A program made the position numbers and the translations under genes. A DNA stretch of 44,830 nt from Natrinema limicola JCM 13563. GTDB lineage: Archaea; Halobacteriota; Halobacteria; Halobacteriales; Natrialbaceae. Shown here piece after piece: positions 26,432 to 36,100 of the stretch. The notes under the pieces are model-generated. The model was not told the DNA's origin, did not search any database, and saw only the letters and a list, made by a program, of their open reading frames with translations. The stretch spans positions 748 to 45,577 of the forward strand of contig NZ_AOIT01000031.1 of the NCBI RefSeq assembly GCF_000337475.1. Reading direction: 5' to 3'. How positions within the stretch are numbered: the first letter of the stretch is position 1; every line of letters begins with the position of its first letter.

Positions 26432-27910
26432 ATGCCTGCTGCCCACGCCCCATCGACGACTACGACTGACGGTGATATAGCGACGGCCGCGTCGCTTCGA
26501 GGGCGCATCCAGTCACATCTCGGAATCGACCCGCGAGCGCTGGGTGCGTTTCGGATCGGGATCGGTCTCGTCATCATTGCCGATCTCCTCGTCCTTCGGG
26601 CCCCACAACTGGCGATGTTCTACACGGATGACGGGGTCTTCCCTCGAGCGACACTCGCTGAGGTGGCCCCGACGCTCGCGCGGTGGTCGCTGTACGCGAT
26701 TTCCGGCTCCCTGTGGGTGCAAGCCCTATGGCTTGGCCTCACAGTCGTCCTCGCCGCGTGCCTGCTCGTCGGCTACCTCCCCCGATTCGCAGCAGTTGGA
26801 ACTGCAGTGTTGCTTGCGTCACTGCACGCTCGCAACCCATACTTGGTCAACGGTGGTGATACGATCCTCATCTCGGTACTGTTTCTCGCGGCGTTTCTGC
26901 CACTCGACGCGCAGTGGTCGCTGCGCCGCCGTCCTCGACCGGACGACGACCGGATCCTCTCAATTGCGACTGCCACGATACTCCTTCACGTCGTCGTGAT
27001 CTATGCGATCAACGCCGTTCTCAAGTTCCAAAGCGAGGCCTGGACGAGCGGTGTAGCCGTCCAGCGGATCTTCCAACTCGAGGACTTCGTGTACCTGCTG
27101 GGGCCGACCCTCGCGGAGTATCCCGCCGTCCTCACCGGGATCAACTGGCTCTGGACCGCCGTGTTGTCCGCATCGGTGCTGCTCGTGGCCGCAACCGGAT
27201 GGCTCCGAATCGCGACCGTCGTCGCGTTCATCGGCGCACACCTCTCGATGGCCGCGACGATGCGTCTCGGGGCCTTTCCGTTCGTCATGTGTGCCGTCTT
27301 GGTGCTGTTTCTCCCGCCGCGGCTCTGGGACGCCATCGATCAGGTCGTCACGAAACGCGACATCCCGTCCCGTCTCGAGCCCATCCGCCGAGAGATCGGT
27401 GACTCGACGCCGTCGGGAACGAGACTGCTTGTTCGGCGTGGACTGCGAGTGACTGCGACGGGCCTTCTGGTCTGTCTGTTCATCGTGCTGGTTGGCTGGC
27501 AACTCGTCGCGGCAGACCTCGTCGAGACGCCCTCGTCTGGAGCCGGTAGCACGCTCGAGAGTGCGAGTTGGGCGTTTTTCGCGCCAAACCCGCCGGATTC
27601 GTACAGCTGGTACGTCGTCGAAGCCGAGTACGAGTCCGGGACGGTAATCGACCTCGTCGACGGGGAGACCGTGGATTTCGATCGTCCACCCAACGCCATG
27701 GAACGGTATCCGACGACGCTCTGGAAACGATACGGGACGAAATCGCAGGGCGTCGACGGCGCTGCCCAGCCAGTCGCGGCGAACGGCTGTGAACGGACGT
27801 CTGCCGACGTCGAGTCGGTGACGATCTATCGCGTCGAACAACCCGTCGATGCGGACGGACCGGTCGGCGAGCCGATTCCACACCAGCAAGCCACGGTCGC
27901 CTGCGGCTGA
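26432..27910 (+). CDS. HTTM-domain membrane protein
   Basis: A 492-residue integral membrane protein of the HTTM group (related to the membrane part of vitamin-K gamma-carboxylase). Characteristic segments: LGAFRIGIGLVIIADLLV (first helix), FYTDDGVFPR, the helix pair near 90-135, a conserved NGGDTILISVLFLAAFLPLDAQWS, and ALLHVVVIYAINAVLKFQSEAW with a conserved aromatic end. The remaining helices reach about residue 360; a periplasm-like C-terminal domain (about 370-492) follows. The enzymatic activity of prokaryotic HTTM proteins is mostly unknown. It sits between two CoA genes on the same strand; whether they share a transcript is not shown. Confidence 0.82.
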   Translation: MPAAHAPSTTTTDGDIATAASLRGRIQSHLGIDPRALGAFRIGIGLVIIADLLVLRAPQLAMFYTDDGVFPRATLAEVAPTLARWSLYAISGSLWVQALWLGLTVVLAACLLVGYLPRFAAVGTAVLLASLHARNPYLVNGGDTILISVLFLAAFLPLDAQWSLRRRPRPDDDRILSIATATILLHVVVIYAINAVLKFQSEAWTSGVAVQRIFQLEDFVYLLGPTLAEYPAVLTGINWLWTAVLSASVLLVAATGWLRIATVVAFIGAHLSMAATMRLGAFPFVMCAVLVLFLPPRLWDAIDQVVTKRDIPSRLEPIRREIGDSTPSGTRLLVRRGLRVTATGLLVCLFIVLVGWQLVAADLVETPSSGAGSTLESASWAFFAPNPPDSYSWYVVEAEYESGTVIDLVDGETVDFDRPPNAMERYPTTLWKRYGTKSQGVDGAAQPVAANGCERTSADVESVTIYRVEQPVDADGPVGEPIPHQQATVACG

Positions 27911-27926
27911 GACGGGTATCAGTCGA

Positions 27927-27934
27927 CTTTTTAT
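27927..27934 (+). promoter_or_regulatory. TATA box for phosphopantothenate synthetase
   Basis: CTTTTTAT lies 23-30 bases before the GTG at 27957 and supports that start. It also shows that this gene has its own promoter after the HTTM stop. Confidence 0.5.
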
Positions 27935-27956
27935 CGATCGGTGCGAGTCCTCGCTC

Positions 27957-28736
27957 GTGAGCGACTACGACAGCGTCTCCGCCGACGTCGAACACGAGGA
28001 GGAGATTCCGGAGGACCACCCCAGATATCAGGACCTGCTGACCCGCCACCGGATCGAGGCGGGTGTCGAGAAGGGGATCACACACCTCCAGGGGATGCAC
28101 GCTGAGGGACGAGGCAGCGCGTTCGATTACCTGCTGGGCGAGGAGACGATTCCGAGCGCTGACGACGCCGAACGGGCGGCTGCGGCCCACCTGCTGCTGG
28201 CCGAGCACCCGGTACTTTCGATCAACGGCAACGTCGCGGCGTTGGTTCCCGGCGAGATGGTCGCCCTCGCCGAGGCCGTCGACGCCGACCTCGAGGTCAA
28301 CCTCTTTAATCGCACGCCGGAACGGATCGACGCCATCGCCGACCACCTGCGAGAACACGGCGCGGGCGACGTCAAGGGACTCGAGGCTGACGCCCGCATT
28401 CCGAATCTCGAGCACAAGCGGGCGAAAGTCGACGCCGACGGGATCTACGACGCGGACGTCGTGCTCGTGCCCCTCGAGGACGGCGACCGCGCCGAGGCCT
28501 TAGACGAGATGGGCAAGACCGAGATCGTGATCGACCTCAACCCGCTATCACGCTCGCCGCAGGTGGCTGACGTGCCGATCGTGGATAACATCATCCGCGC
28601 GGTGCCGAACATGACCGAGCACGCGCGGGCGTTGGCGGACTCAGACGAGGCCGAACTGGAGGCAATTATCGAGGACTTCGACCGGGAGCGGGCGCTCGAG
28701 AACGCAGAGGAGCGTATCCGCTCGGGCGATCTCTGA
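27957..28736 (+). CDS. 4-phosphopantoate--beta-alanine ligase (phosphopantothenate synthetase)
   Basis: A 259-residue enzyme joining 4-phosphopantoate and beta-alanine with ATP, the second archaea-specific step of CoA synthesis. Family stretches: HPRYQDLLTRHRIEAGVEKGITHLQGMHAEGRGSAFDYLLGE near the start, LSINGNVAALVPGEM (about 80-94), VNLFNRTPERIDAI, and EIVIDLNPLSRSPQVADVPIVDNIIRAVPNM. The start is the GTG at 27957; the ATG-like frame to 27849 lies inside the HTTM end. The TATA box suggests separate transcription although the gene is functionally paired with pantoate kinase. Confidence 0.95.
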   Translation: MSDYDSVSADVEHEEEIPEDHPRYQDLLTRHRIEAGVEKGITHLQGMHAEGRGSAFDYLLGEETIPSADDAERAAAAHLLLAEHPVLSINGNVAALVPGEMVALAEAVDADLEVNLFNRTPERIDAIADHLREHGAGDVKGLEADARIPNLEHKRAKVDADGIYDADVVLVPLEDGDRAEALDEMGKTEIVIDLNPLSRSPQVADVPIVDNIIRAVPNMTEHARALADSDEAELEAIIEDFDRERALENAEERIRSGDL

Positions 28737-28794
28737 AGCCGTTCTTTCTGGCTGCGTCCGATTGGCGGCTCGCTCGAGTTCTGGCGAGATCCTT

Positions 28795-28880
28795 TCATAC
28801 GGACTACTGCCAGTCATTTCTGGCGCACCCGCGACCCGTCCTGCGGGTGCGCCGGTAAATCGTTACAGCAGTCCGTATCA
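28795..28880 (-). repeat. 86-bp palindromic intergenic element, copy C
   Basis: Read on the minus strand it begins TGATACGGACTGCTGT and ends CAGTAGTCCGTATGA, matching copies A, B and D. The inner arms are GGCGCACCCGC (28822-28832) and GCGGGTGCGCC (28843-28853) on the plus strand, around CGACCCGTCCT-like loop bases. It directly abuts a TnpB-type element end at 28887. Confidence 0.92.
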
Positions 28881-28886
28881 GGAGGT

Positions 28887-29020
28887 GTGACATCCTCCCG
28901 CGTCTAAAGGCGCAGGCCTCCCGAACCGCACAAGTGGCGGTTCCCGTCAATTCGGAAGGGTGGGAGTCTCAGGTTTGCGACCGACGGCACTGGCTTTGCC
29001 ACGAAGCCGTTACCCCTACC
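28887..29020 (-). mobile_element. Degraded 3' end of a TnpB-type element
   Basis: On the minus strand: a hairpin GAACCGC ... GCGGTTC (about 28922-28944), a second hairpin with TTTA loop (GCGCCTTTAGACGC, about 28900-28914), then GGAGGATGTGAC-like TCAC end at 28887-28898. Upstream of it the minus strand encodes RGKASAVGRKPETPTLPN then a stop, resembling a TnpB C-terminus, but the frame is broken beyond that. It is read as a relic; no transposase remains. Confidence 0.5.
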
Positions 29021-29240
29021 GCGTTAACGGCTTGGGGGTATCTTGTTTTGTGTCGGTTGGCGCGGTCGGCTTACTGTTTTGGGTTCGGCTCTCGCCGTGG
29101 CAAACACCGAGTCAACTGCCAGTTTTCCGCGCACAGTTCCGCTGACACTGCGTAGGTGTGTATATCTTCCGACAGGGACGATTGCGAGACGGTGACGGCG
29201 AGTCAGTCACGCGGTAAACGGCGTGGTATTCTCGCCTTCA
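29021..29240. other. Intergenic DNA before tyrS, no gene recognised
   Basis: Lower-GC, with no sustained frame of native composition. It contains short direct and inverted fragments that may belong to the element relic just upstream. Confidence 0.3.
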
Positions 29241-29244
29241 ATAC

Positions 29245-29252
29245 CTATAAAT
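29245..29252 (+). promoter_or_regulatory. TATA box for tyrS
   Basis: CTATAAAT lies 25-32 bases before the ATG at 29277, giving a leaderless transcript and fixing the start. Confidence 0.55.
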
Positions 29253-29276
29253 TCCTCCTCCGGTTTTTCTCCACAC

Positions 29277-30257
29277 ATGGACACCTACGAGTTAGTCACG
29301 CGCAACGCCGAGGAGGTCGTTACCGACGAGGAGGTCCGCGACCTCGCCGATGACCCGGCGGGGAAACGCGCCTACGTCGGCTACGAGCCCTCCGGCGTGC
29401 TCCACCTCGGTCATCTCCTGACTGCGAACAAACTCATCGATCTGCAAGAAGCGGGGATGGAGGTCGTCGTCCTGTTGGCGGACGTCCACGCCTACCTCAA
29501 CGAGAAGGGCACGCTCGAGGAGATCCGCGAGACGGCCGAGCAGATGAAAGCCCAGTTCCTCGCCTACGGGCTCGACGAGGACAAGACCGAGTTCGTCTAC
29601 GGCTCGACGTTCCAACTCGACGACGACTACGCGCTCGATCTTCACTACCTCGAACAGGCGACGACGATGAACCGCGCCCAGCGTGCGATGGCCGAACTGC
29701 AGGGTGACGAGACGGCCAAGGTAAGCCACCTCGTCTACCCGCTGATGCAGACCTTAGACATCGAGTATCTCGATCTCGATCTCGCTGTCGGCGGACTCGA
29801 TCAGCGCAAGGTCCACATGCTCGCCCGCGAGAAACTGCCCGAACTCGACTACGAGGTTCGACCTGCCCTCCACACGCCGATCGTCGCCGACCTCACCAGC
29901 GGCGAGGGGAAGATGTCCTCGAGCGAGGGGATTACGATTTCGATGGAAGACTCGACCGAAGCGCTCGAGGAGAAGGTTAACTCGGCGTTCTGTCCACCGA
30001 CGCGCGATCCAGAGGGCGATCTCGAGAACCCGGTCCTCGAACTCTTCGAGTACCACGTCTTCCCGCGATTTGATGACGTCGTCGTCGAGCGCCCCGAGAA
30101 GTACGGCGGCGATCTGACCTACGATGACTACGAATCCCTCGCTGCAGACCTCGAGTCGGGCGAACTCCCCCCCGCCGACGCGAAAGGGACGCTTGCGACC
30201 TACCTCGACGAACTGATCGCGCCGGGCCGCGAGAAGCTGCGCGAACTGCGGGCGTAG
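29277..30257 (+). CDS. tyrS: Tyrosyl-tRNA synthetase
   Basis: A 326-residue archaeal-type TyrRS (class I). HIGH-like HLGH is in YVGYEPSGVLHLGHLL (about 34-49), the tyrosine pocket in EQATTMNRAQRAM and YPLMQTLDIEYLDLDLAVGGLDQRKVHMLARE, and the KMSKS-type loop is GKMSSSEG (about 210-217). There is no bacterial-type S4 C-terminal domain, as expected for archaea. The TATA box 25-32 bases upstream fixes the ATG at 29277. It catalyses charging of tRNA-Tyr in the cytoplasm. It ends 100 bases before birA on the same strand. Confidence 0.97.
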   Translation: MDTYELVTRNAEEVVTDEEVRDLADDPAGKRAYVGYEPSGVLHLGHLLTANKLIDLQEAGMEVVVLLADVHAYLNEKGTLEEIRETAEQMKAQFLAYGLDEDKTEFVYGSTFQLDDDYALDLHYLEQATTMNRAQRAMAELQGDETAKVSHLVYPLMQTLDIEYLDLDLAVGGLDQRKVHMLAREKLPELDYEVRPALHTPIVADLTSGEGKMSSSEGITISMEDSTEALEEKVNSAFCPPTRDPEGDLENPVLELFEYHVFPRFDDVVVERPEKYGGDLTYDDYESLAADLESGELPPADAKGTLATYLDELIAPGREKLRELRA

Positions 30258-30361
30258 GCACGCGACGGCGGACGACGCTGTCTCTTCTCACTGCTGTCCG
30301 CGTCGACCGACGACCGGACGAATCCAGCCGATTCAAGTACGAGCGGCCCCCTTTCGAGGCC

Positions 30362-31300
30362 ATGAACGAGACGCGACGAGCGGTCCTCGAGGCGCTCGCC
30401 GACGGGCCGGTATCGGGACCGGAACTGGCCGAGTCGCTCGACATCTCACGGGCGGCGGTCTGGAAACACATCGAGGCGTTACGTGACGCCGACTTCGACA
30501 TCGAGAGTGGGTCGAACGGCTACGAACTCGGCGAGGTGACGGCGTACAACGCGCCGGCAGTCGAGTTCGGGCTCGAGGCTCCGTTTTCGGTCGAGTATCA
30601 CGACGCCGTGGGGAGCACGAACGATCGGGCCCGCGAACTCGCCGCCGACGGCACAGCGGACGTGGCCGTCCTCGCGGACGAACAGGTCGGCAGCCGCGGC
30701 CGCCTCGAGCGCGAATGGACCGCACCGTCGGGTGGTGTCTGGGTAAGCGTCATCTCTCGGCCCGAGATCACGCCCGCACAGGCACCGCTCTATACGCTCG
30801 CGTCGGCGGTCGCGGCGGCGACGGCGGCTCGAGAGGCGGGCGTCGACGCCCAGATCAAGTGGCCAAACGACGTGGTCGTCCCGGTTGGCGACGAGGGCGA
30901 CTACCGGAAGCTCACGGGGATTCTCACGGAGATGGAAGGCGAGATGGATCGCGTCGAGTGGATCATCGTCGGCGTCGGCGTCAACGCGAATATCGACGCC
31001 GACACGCTCCCGGAAGGTGCAACCAGCATCCGCGACGAGGCCGGCGATGTCGATCGGCGGCGTTTCGTCCAGCGGTTCTTAGAGGAGTTCGACCGCTACC
31101 GCAACGACCTCGAGGCCATTGTCCCGGCGTGGCGCGACCTGTCGCATACGCTCGGACAGCGCGTCCGGGTCGATCGCCCGTCGGGTGAAGTAGTCGGGGA
31201 CGCAGTCGACGTGACGGAATCGGGTGCGCTCGTGGTCGAGACCGACGAGGGCCGGGAGACGGTCTCGGCAGGTGACTGTGAGCATCTGCGTCCAGTCTGA
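30362..31300 (+). CDS. birA: Biotin--protein ligase with N-terminal HTH (BirA)
   Basis: A 312-residue bifunctional BirA. An N-terminal winged HTH (about 1-58: TRRAVLEALADGPVSGPELAESL, DISRAAVWKHIEALRD) precedes the ligase domain: VGSTNDRARELAADG, EQVGSRGRLEREW (the biotin/adenylate loop), QIKWPNDVVV with the catalytic Lys, and a C-terminal SH3-like cap (about 265-312). It attaches biotin to the carboxylase carrier protein and probably represses biotin genes. The bioYMN transporter and a BirA-box-like site lie 7 kb downstream in this window. Confidence 0.95.
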   Translation: MNETRRAVLEALADGPVSGPELAESLDISRAAVWKHIEALRDADFDIESGSNGYELGEVTAYNAPAVEFGLEAPFSVEYHDAVGSTNDRARELAADGTADVAVLADEQVGSRGRLEREWTAPSGGVWVSVISRPEITPAQAPLYTLASAVAAATAAREAGVDAQIKWPNDVVVPVGDEGDYRKLTGILTEMEGEMDRVEWIIVGVGVNANIDADTLPEGATSIRDEAGDVDRRRFVQRFLEEFDRYRNDLEAIVPAWRDLSHTLGQRVRVDRPSGEVVGDAVDVTESGALVVETDEGRETVSAGDCEHLRPV

Positions 31301-31423
31301 TCGGCGACGAACGGTCTCCTGTCGGGTAGCCCAGTACTGAGCGTTGTCCCGCTTCGGTTATCCGATCCGATCGGCGTTCCCCGCCGTAAGTGAGTGAGTG
31401 AGTTGCCACGAGTCGCTCTCATG

Positions 31424-31906
31424 TCACTGGAGCGCGATCCGCGACCGTTCGGATGCGTCCTCGGCACCGTTCTGTTCGACCTGCACTGTCAGGACAGGGA
31501 CCGGCGACCGACGGACGACCCGTTCGGTGACGCTGCCGAGCAGCAGTCGATCGATCCCGCCGCGGCCGTGTGTCCCCATCACCACCAGATCACACGCCAC
31601 TGTGTCAGCCTCATCGACGATGACCTGACTCGGTGCCCCCTTGCGGACTGTTGTTTCGACCGTGACGTTCGCCGGCGCGAGTTGCTCGACGCGATTGACT
31701 GCAGCCTCACCTTCGCCGTGTAAGGCGGTGGCAATTCCCTCGAGCGCGGCTTCCATCTGCAGTCCGCCATAGCCGGCTGCATTGATGACGTACAACGCGT
31801 GGATCGTCGCGTTGTGCGTGGCTGCGAGGTCGAACGCGTGCTCGAGTGCCTGCTCGACTTCTCGAGAGCCATCTGTCGGAACGAGAATGCTGTCGTATAG
31901 TGTCAT
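31424..31906 (-). CDS. Universal stress protein (UspA type)
   Basis: 160 residues with a single Usp domain. The N-terminal strand SILVPTDGSREVEQALEHAFDLA and the C-terminal nucleotide motif G-x2-G-x9-G-S (GTHGRGGIDRLLLGS) followed by VTERVVRRSPVPVLTV predict an ATP-binding member. Haloarchaea have many copies of such proteins, and the specific role cannot be told. A TATA box (31928-31935, minus strand) lies about 22-29 bases upstream of the ATG at 31906. Confidence 0.93.
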   Translation of the reverse strand: MTLYDSILVPTDGSREVEQALEHAFDLAATHNATIHALYVINAAGYGGLQMEAALEGIATALHGEGEAAVNRVEQLAPANVTVETTVRKGAPSQVIVDEADTVACDLVVMGTHGRGGIDRLLLGSVTERVVRRSPVPVLTVQVEQNGAEDASERSRIALQ

Positions 31907-31927
31907 ATGCTATCATACAACGGTCGC

Positions 31928-31935
31928 ATATATTA
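31928..31935 (-). promoter_or_regulatory. TATA box for the universal stress protein gene
   Basis: ATATATTA (TAATATAT on the coding strand) lies 22-29 bases before the ATG at 31906. Confidence 0.45.
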
Positions 31936-32044
31936 ACGTTATTCTGACATGAACGACGGTCAGTTCGGATGACGGCTTTTTGGCGTCTCGATAGCCACAT
32001 GCGGGAGGGAAACGCTGATACAGCCACCAGCCCAATCGAGGGCC

Positions 32045-32512
32045 ATGAGCGACACCCCGTGGACGGATCGGATCGTCGGCGAGCGGATGGCCGTCGATCA
32101 GACGTTTGCCGAGCGGATCCAGCAGTCGCAGTTCTCCAACCAGCAGTGGAGTCTGATTATGACCGCCACGGAGTTCGAGATCGAACATCCCGACGATCCC
32201 GAACAGGCACGGATCGTCGCCAACACGGACAAACTCGACGGGATTCTCCCCGAACTCGAGAACATTCAGTCAGGAATGGGCGCGATGGGCGGCCCGAGTG
32301 CCGATCAGGGCGGCTCGAACGCCTCGGGCGGCGGGCTCCTCGACTCGATCATGGGTGCACTCGGGATGGGTGACGCCGGGAGCGACGACCACCGAGAACA
32401 ACGGGAGGCGGCCGAACGGCTCACTCAAGAGTACGCCGCGGAACTGCAGTCACACCTCGAGTCGAAGGGACGATGGGAGACGGTTCGGGACGCTGCTGTC
32501 GACGGCCAGTAA
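32045..32512 (+). CDS. Haloarchaeal DUF5799-like protein
   Basis: A 155-residue acidic protein. The first 70 residues (TDRIVGERMAVDQTFAERIQQSQFSNQQWSLIMTATEFEIEHPDDP) match what I know of the haloarchaeal DUF5799 family. A Gly/Ser/Met-rich low-complexity middle (GMGAMGGPSADQGGSNASGGGLLDSIMGALGMG) is followed by a charged C-terminal helix. The function is unknown and no catalytic residues are apparent. It is divergent from the stress-protein gene and convergent with the small gene at 32525. Confidence 0.7.
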   Translation: MSDTPWTDRIVGERMAVDQTFAERIQQSQFSNQQWSLIMTATEFEIEHPDDPEQARIVANTDKLDGILPELENIQSGMGAMGGPSADQGGSNASGGGLLDSIMGALGMGDAGSDDHREQREAAERLTQEYAAELQSHLESKGRWETVRDAAVDGQ

Positions 32513-32524
32513 CGGGTCTACCGG

Positions 32525-32668
32525 TCAGTCGCCAGCGTGGAACATCGTGTACTCACTTGATTCGTAAATGTTGACGAGCTCCATGATGAGCTCGTCGTCG
32601 GATTCGTCCTCGACGCGCAGTCCATCGAGGCGCTCGATCGTCTCCTCGTCGAGCTCGACGGATGGCAT
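32525..32668 (-). CDS. 47-residue haloarchaeal microprotein (DUF7557-like)
   Basis: MPSVELDEETIERLDGLRVEDESDDELIMELVNIYESSEYTMFHAGD: a beta strand plus two predicted helices, similar in size and pattern to small DUF7557-type haloarchaeal proteins and to the RHH-like antitoxin shape. No toxin partner gene is adjacent, so an antitoxin role is not supported. The frame is open to 32770, but the ATG at 32668 is the natural start. Confidence 0.6.
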   Translation of the reverse strand: MPSVELDEETIERLDGLRVEDESDDELIMELVNIYESSEYTMFHAGD

Positions 32669-32789
32669 AGTCGATCGTTCATTGCTGATCGGCAAAACCA
32701 CCACCGCGGTATGGGCCACGCCGTTCGGACGCAGGCAGATCCCGATGCAAGCCACAGCATCTTTAGGCACGCTTCCCGACCGTAGGGGT

Positions 32790-33080
32790 ATGACAGACGA
32801 AGTTCAGACGACGACCTTCTCGATCAGTTCCGACGACGGCGAAACCGACGAGGTCACGGTTCCATCCGGCCTCGTCGACCTCGTCGCCGAGGGCGACCAG
32901 ACCGACGCCGAAACGGTTGGCGATCTCGTCCTCCTCTCGTTTGCCAGCCGCGCCCACCACATCGTTCACCACGGCCACGAGGCAGACGAAGACCTTGAGG
33001 CCCAGGAAGCCGAAGTGATGGATCTGTTCGAGGAACGCTTCGGTGTTACGTTCGGCGAAGCGACCGGCCACCAGCACTAA
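32790..33080 (+). CDS. Small conserved haloarchaeal protein, His-rich C-terminus
   Basis: 96 residues, very acidic. DDGETDEVTVPSGLVDLVAEGDQTDAETVGDL resembles a beta-rich start; the C-terminal half has SRAHHIVHHGHEADEDLEAQEAEVMDLFEERFGVTFGEATGHQH. The His cluster (HHIVHHGH and HQH) could bind metal (inference). No named function. The ATG at 32790 is supported by the compact spacing; the gene ends 35 bases before the convergent surface-protein gene. Confidence 0.65.
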   Translation: MTDEVQTTTFSISSDDGETDEVTVPSGLVDLVAEGDQTDAETVGDLVLLSFASRAHHIVHHGHEADEDLEAQEAEVMDLFEERFGVTFGEATGHQH

Positions 33081-33115
33081 TCGGCTGCCGACTCGCGATC
33101 GCGTGCTGGCGCTGA

Positions 33116-36100
33116 CTAGCCAGTACCGTTCGTCTCGTTTTCGCTGCCAGCCGTCCCGTCAGCGGTGGCTCCGGCCGTGTCGCCGTCGGCTGCCCCGGTC
33201 CCTTGTCCAGCAGTCGTGTCACCTGTCTCACCGTCGGTGGCCTCGGCTGTGCCGCCATCGACCGGCGCGGCTGGCTCTGTCTCTGGCTGTGGTTCTGCGG
33301 ATGGTTGCGGTGGTTCTGGTGGTTCGGGTGGTTGTTCTGGTGGCTGCGGTGGTCCGGGCTCCGGTGGTTGGGGCGCTTCGGGCGGCTGGGGTGGCCCCGG
33401 TTCTGTCGGGGGTTCGGGAGGTGTCTCGGGTCCGCCGTCCGGCCCCGTCTCACCGTTTCCGTTCGCGTCCCCACCGTCTGCCGGAACCGCTTCGATCGTC
33501 ACTGATGCCTGATCGTCGTCGGTCGCGATCGTATGCGTCGACGTTCCCGGCGGCAACTGAGACGTAAACGAGATAGTCGTCGTCTCCCCAGCCGCAAGCG
33601 TCACGGACGACTCATCGATGACCTGCTCGTCGATCGCGTAGATCACCGTCTGGGTTCCCTCGCGGTCGCCGGTGTTTTCGATCGTCGCGCTTACTGTCAC
33701 CTCGTCGCCAGGCTGGCCGGTTTCGGGCGCTGTCACATTGGCGATGGTGAACGTCGCCGGCTGCTCGACAGTCACTGTCGTCTCCGCCGTCTCGTTTGCA
33801 GTCGACACGGTAAGCGGGTACTCGCCAGGCTCGAGATCCGCCGTCTCATAATTCAGCGTGATCGTCCGCGACTCATCCGGGCCGAGCGTTACTGACGTCG
33901 TTTCGCCGGCGGTACCGCCGACGGCAATCTCGATGTCCTGTGTCCCCGCGCGGTCGCCGACGTTCTCGAGGGTGGCTTCAACTGCGAGCGGTTCACCCGG
34001 GATGACCGGGCTGTTCGTCCCGTCGATCGAGACGCCGAAAGTTGCGGGCTCACCGGGCTCCGTGACAGTGATTGTGGCCTCTGCCGTCTCGTTTTCAGTC
34101 GCCACCGAAATTGGGTACTCACCCGGCTCGAGGTCAGCGGTGTCCGCAGTGAACGAGACCGTCCGGTTCTCGCCGGGCTCGAGCGAGACGTCTGTCTCGT
34201 TGACGACCGTCTCGTCGATCGCAAGCGAGACGGTTTGAGTTCCGTCTTCGCCGCCGACGTTCTCGATTTCGGCGTCGACCTCGAGCGGGTCGCCCTGCAC
34301 GACTGGGCTGTTCGTTTCCAGGCTCGAGACGTTGAAGCTCGCGGGTTCGGACGGCTCGATATCGCCGGCGGGCGGCGTCGCGGCGGTGAGCGGCTCCTCG
34401 TACCCGAACAGCGAGAAGTCGGCCTCCCAGACGAGCCGTTCGTCGTCGCTCTCGGGCGTCCATTCGACGGTGAACGTATGCTGGCCCGGCTCGAACCCGG
34501 ACGGCGGTTCGTCGATCGTGGTCCCCTCGACGAACCGGCTGTATGCTCCCAGCGGGGCGTCGTTCGGGTTCTCGTAGCTGAACGTTACGTCGATGCCGTC
34601 CTCGGTGGGTGTCGTCTCTTCGACGGCGATCGACGGCAACTCGGGTCGGGCCTCCTCATCGCACCGCTCTAACGGATTCGGATAGTCAATACTGCCAACC
34701 TCGGCCGCTTCGGGAGAACTGATCCCGGAGATGTACGTGCCGAAGATGCCGTAATCCGGGACCTCGACGATCACTCGATCGCCTTCCATCGTGACGCGAC
34801 GTTCGTCGCCGATTTCGAAGACGATCGTGCCGTTGTACGGTGCCGGAATCTCATCACCGGCGGTGACGATATCTTCCACAATGGTATCTCCGGCACCGCC
34901 GGAGGTGTAGAACCACGTACTGGCTGCGACCCGATCGCCCTCTGCGAGCGATGCAGTGACGACCGCGCGCTGACAGTTCGTAAACTCGACGTCGAATCCC
35001 GGCGGCGGGCCGTCGACCGTGTACTCGACGCTCGCCGTCTCGATGGGCGTCCCGTCGTCGGCTGTGACGACTGCCACCTCGAGCGTCGCGTTCGTCTCGA
35101 GCGGCGGCTCGAGCGTGAACTCCTCGGGACCGATCGTCTCGTTTGCATTGAAGGTCTCGCTCGTTGCGAGCTGCGTCCCGTCCTCGTCGGTGATGGTGAT
35201 GGCGTACGCGACGGACGCATTCGCCTGCGTGACGGTCAGCGTCTCGCCATCACTGACCTGATCGGCTACCGTAAGATTCGCCGTCGGTTCCCCAGGTTCC
35301 GGCTCCTCGACCGCGTACTCGATGGAGTCGTTTGCCAGCACTGCGTCGTCGGCCGCAGCGCGCACGGAGACGTCGACGGTGGTGTTCTCCTCGAGCGGCG
35401 GCTCGAGTGCGAGGGGTTCGTCTGCCACCGTCGCGTTCGCCTCGATCGTGTCGCTCGTGACACGCTCTCCGTTATACTCTGCCGCGAGAACGTACGGAAC
35501 CGACGCACTCGCCGCGTCGATCGTCAGCGTTTCGCCATCACCGGTCTGGTTGTCGACCGACAGCGACGCTTCGGGGCTGTCGTCGGCAGTGTCGTTTTCG
35601 ACCGTGTACTCGATCGTCTCGTTTGCAAGCGACGCGCCGTCGTCAGCTGCGACGACCGCGACCTCGAGGGCGGCGTCGGCCTCGAGCGGTGGTTCTAACT
35701 CGACCGTCTCGTTCGTGATCGGTTCGTCGGCGGCGAACGTGTCGCTTTCGGCGCGCAACTCTCCGTCTTCGTCGGTGACGGTGATCGCGTACTCGACGGC
35801 AGCGTTTGCCTCGTCGACGGTGAGCGTCGAGCCGTTGCCCGCCTGATCGGCCACGGACAGTGTCGCGTTGGCTTCGTCCCTCTCGGTGTCGTTCGTGACT
35901 GTCACGAACGCGCCGTCGATCACCGGCGCGCCAGCACCGGTGACGTACGGGACGTCCTCCTCGCCCTCGGAGTCGACGTACTGGAACGTTTCGTCGTCGT
36001 TCGTGTCGTGGTGTGGGACTGCCACGAGCGCGCCGCTGGCTGCAAGCGGCTCGTCGAGGTCGATCGTGACGTTCTGGTGGTCACCGGGCTCGAGATACTC

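Noticed and set aside
32525-32668. Antitoxin of a toxin-antitoxin pair
   Set aside because: The small protein has an antitoxin-like size but no toxin gene is beside it.
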